A program made the translations under genes and the position numbers. The notes under the pieces are model-generated. The model saw only the letters and a list, made by a program, of their open reading frames with translations, was not told where the DNA came from and made no database searches. From Cesiribacter sp. SM1 (GTDB lineage Bacteria > Bacteroidota > Bacteroidia > Cytophagales > Cyclobacteriaceae), in contig NZ_JAHXBU010000047.1 of the NCBI RefSeq assembly GCF_020178975.1, positions 248,001-312,000 of the forward strand: a stretch of DNA of 64,000 nucleotides. The letters are read 5' to 3'. The first letter of the stretch is position 1. The number at the start of each line of letters is the position of its first letter. Below, piece after piece: positions 62,435 through 64,000 of this stretch.

Positions 62435-63460
62435 CTTCATTTTCTGAAGTAGCAGCGAGAGGCTGTTTTGTAAAATTTCTCCCATGTTCCGGCATTTCTC
62501 AAATTCCGGGTCATCATAATAATGCGCCAGATCTGTGCGCAGGTGTTCAATATTTTCTTTTGGTGCCAGTTCGTCCATTGTCATGGTGCGGATTAACTTC
62601 TTGATGGTAGTGCTGGAGGTATTGATCCTGTTGGCTATCAGGGTTCTTTCCTCACGCTGGTACTGGCGCATGGTTGTAGGGGTCATGTTCCTGAGTCCTA
62701 TTTCAATGATAGGATTATTCTGTTTGAAGTACTGCGGCATATATACGCCCCGTCGCCCTTCGTAAGACTGCTGGTCAAAATCTATCGCCCTTATCCTGTA
62801 ATGCACTTCCTCAAAATCGGGCGTTACCTCAATTACAAAGTTGCTGCTGTGCATATCGCCCAACAGCCTTACAAAGCAGCGCTCATTAAACTTTACAAAC
62901 TCCTTTGCCAGCCGAATTTCATTTAAGGTATGTTCATGCAGGTACTTTTTAATGAACTGGTCTCCCGGTATGCCTGCAATATGCTCTTCTATCAGTGTCT
63001 GGTCGTGCACCACAAAGTTGATGTGGTTGGGAGATAGCAAATGCTCCAGCTCCAGGCCATACACCCGGGAGGCGTCTGCCACTTTTATATAAAAGTAATC
63101 GAAGTTATCATTGATGTTGTTTACAATGCGTACCCTGAATGGTTTGGTGTTGCCATATACGCATAGATCTACCCGCTCAATAGAAAGGTGATCAACAATC
63201 GATAAATCGCCCTGGGTCTTAAGCTGTGCATAAATCACCTTCAGGCTGTGGTAGATCCCCTCCATTTCTGACTGAGGGTAAAAAACAGTTTCCCATAGCG
63301 TGTCGGCTCCAAACCTGTCGTAAAGCGGAATAGAATTATCGTAACGCAGCAGGTCTTTGTAGGAGAGGGGTAATTCTGTTTCCCGGTTCTGGCTGCGCAG
63401 GTAGGTACGCAGGTGCTGGCTAATGGAGTATATCTTTTTCTTTTTGCTGATCAGGGCCAT
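62429..63460 (-). CDS. APH/HipA-like kinase-fold protein, function unknown
   Basis: 343 residues. Features fit an atypical kinase (aminoglycoside phosphotransferase / lipopolysaccharide-kinase type): a beta-rich N-lobe with YFYIKVADASR (Lys126), a hinge-like LIEEHIAGIPGDQF, the catalytic loop GDMHSSNF (Asp202, Asn207) and the metal loop AIDFDQ (Asp227, Asp229), matching HGDxHxxN and iDFD of the fold. The C-terminal 110 residues are charged and helical (REERTLIANRINTSSTTIKKLI). No membrane segment. I know no named family. Convergent with the 67-residue gene. Confidence 0.6.
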   Translation of the reverse strand: MALISKKKKIYSISQHLRTYLRSQNRETELPLSYKDLLRYDNSIPLYDRFGADTLWETVFYPQSEMEGIYHSLKVIYAQLKTQGDLSIVDHLSIERVDLCVYGNTKPFRVRIVNNINDNFDYFYIKVADASRVYGLELEHLLSPNHINFVVHDQTLIEEHIAGIPGDQFIKKYLHEHTLNEIRLAKEFVKFNERCFVRLLGDMHSSNFVIEVTPDFEEVHYRIRAIDFDQQSYEGRRGVYMPQYFKQNNPIIEIGLRNMTPTTMRQYQREERTLIANRINTSSTTIKKLIRTMTMDELAPKENIEHLRTDLAHYYDDPEFEKCRNMGEILQNSLSLLLQKMKL

Positions 63461-63572
63461 GGTGGGTATGAGGTTTCGGGTATCAGAAGACTTGTGTTTG
63501 CATACTCAATGCAGCTTTTTCAACACGAAAGGAATGTATGCTTGTTTGGCAGATTGGTACTTGCATTCAAAG

Positions 63573-63597
63573 AAAAAGCCGGCTGCTGAGCCGGCTT
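63573..63597 (-). terminator. terminator after dnaJ
   Basis: Stem GCCGGC / GCCGGC (63578-63583 with 63590-63595), 6 nt loop; five A on the left give the T run on the minus strand. Confidence 0.82.
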
Positions 63598-63626
63598 AAT
63601 TTACTTAATTATATAAGAATTACCCT

Positions 63627-64000
63627 TTAAAAGAACTCACGCATTCTGTCAAAGAAGCCTTTTTCCTTTTTGTCAGGTGTGGGATCAAAGTTCGGAGATT
63701 CCCTAAGCTTCTCCAGCAGCTCGCGTTCTTCGCGGGTTAGCTGTTGTGGGGTCCAAACGTTGATCTGGATCAGCTGATCGCCGGTTTCGTAACCATTGAT
63801 GTTTTTAATGCCTTTGCCGCGCAGGCGCAGCACTTTACCGCTTTGGGTACCTGGTTCTATTTTTATTTTAGCCTTGCCATCAATGGTTGGCACCTCTACA
63901 GAGGTACCCAGGGCGGCATCGGCAAAGTTCAGGTACAGATCGTAGGCAACGTTATTGCCTTCGCGCTTCAGCTCTTCGTGCTCCTGCTCTTCTATTACAA
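63627..64000 (-). CDS. dnaJ: chaperone DnaJ, C-terminal part (runs off the window)
   Basis: Last 123 codons of DnaJ, the Hsp40 partner of DnaK. The reading frame continues past the window edge (the first visible residues are VIEEQEHEEL). YDLYLNFADAALGTSVEVPTIDG is the classic C-terminal domain II start, then GTQSGKVLRLRGKGI and GDQLIQINVWTP. The J domain and any zinc domain are outside the window. The last residues, KKEKGFFDRMREFF, are typical of Bacteroidetes DnaJ. A terminator stands just downstream. Confidence 0.95.
   Translation of the reverse strand, partial: VIEEQEHEELKREGNNVAYDLYLNFADAALGTSVEVPTIDGKAKIKIEPGTQSGKVLRLRGKGIKNINGYETGDQLIQINVWTPQQLTREERELLEKLRESPNFDPTPDKKEKGFFDRMREFF

Overview
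The window is a stretch of bacterial chromosome with the marks of Bacteroidetes, most likely order Cytophagales. Evidence: promoters of the TTTG / TAnnTTTG type in front of many genes and no clear Shine-Dalgarno sequences; a SecA of 1129 residues; a ribosomal protein S16 with a 100-residue tail; a TonB-dependent receptor paired with a DUF4249 lipoprotein; and DUF4270, DUF5723 and PD40-OmpA surface proteins. The genus cannot be named from the sequence alone. About 60 protein genes fill the window. I saw no rRNA, tRNA, CRISPR array, insertion sequence or prophage. Most of it is core genome.

Layout. 1-1600: 5' part of the 2-oxoglutarate dehydrogenase E1 gene, minus strand. 1.8-8.9 kb: ribosome and tRNA maturation genes rpsP-rimM-trmD, then rplS, dapF and secA. 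9-15.7 kb: a SPOR lipoprotein, an M20 amidohydrolase, two divergent transporters that both look like phosphate carriers, two small membrane proteins and a GGGPS (PcrB-like) prenyltransferase. 15.7-21.5 kb, minus strand: an AraC regulator, an acyl-CoA dehydrogenase, and a tight operon panC-panD-flippase-like protein-rfaE2-metallopeptidase. 21.6-25.7 kb: a half-length GT5 protein, a DUF4270 lipoprotein and glmS. 25.9-29.9 kb: a cysteine-rich SigZ-like sigma factor, then a TonB receptor and its DUF4249 partner. 30-32 kb: atpD-atpC with a remarkable heptamer inverted repeat between them. 32-39 kb: small lipoprotein, LysM and VOC genes, an RluA-type pseudouridine synthase, an orphan histidine kinase, a NatAB-like ABC exporter and an FKBP isomerase. 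39-44 kb: a predicted beta-propeller protein, lpxH, ftsH, rsfS and birA. 44.4-49.3 kb: ahcY, three glycosyltransferases of different families, and sucD. 49.7-54 kb: DUF5723, a PD40-OmpA protein and a Cys4/TM/CarboxypepD protein. 54.2-59.6 kb, minus strand: rny, zapA, a small coiled-coil protein and pheT, then DUF1684. 59.8-64 kb: trxA, a lycopene cyclase, an RNase H-like protein, a 67-residue protein, an APH-like kinase candidate and the 3' end of dnaJ.

How the genes fit together: translation and its control (rpsP, rimM, trmD, rplS, pheT, rsfS, rluA-like, rny), envelope building and export (secA, lpxH, rfaE2, glmS, dapF, glycosyltransferases, OmpA-like and TonB systems), protein quality control (ftsH, slyD, dnaJ, trxA) and central metabolism (sucA, sucD, atpDC, panCD, ahcY, birA). 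The parts that most deserve a second look are the kinase-like protein at 62.4 kb, the two divergent phosphate-carrier-like genes, the Cys4-TM-CarboxypepD protein, the heptamer repeat in atpDC, the half-length GT5 protein, and an inverted repeat enclosing a DnaA-box-like site at 62.2 kb.
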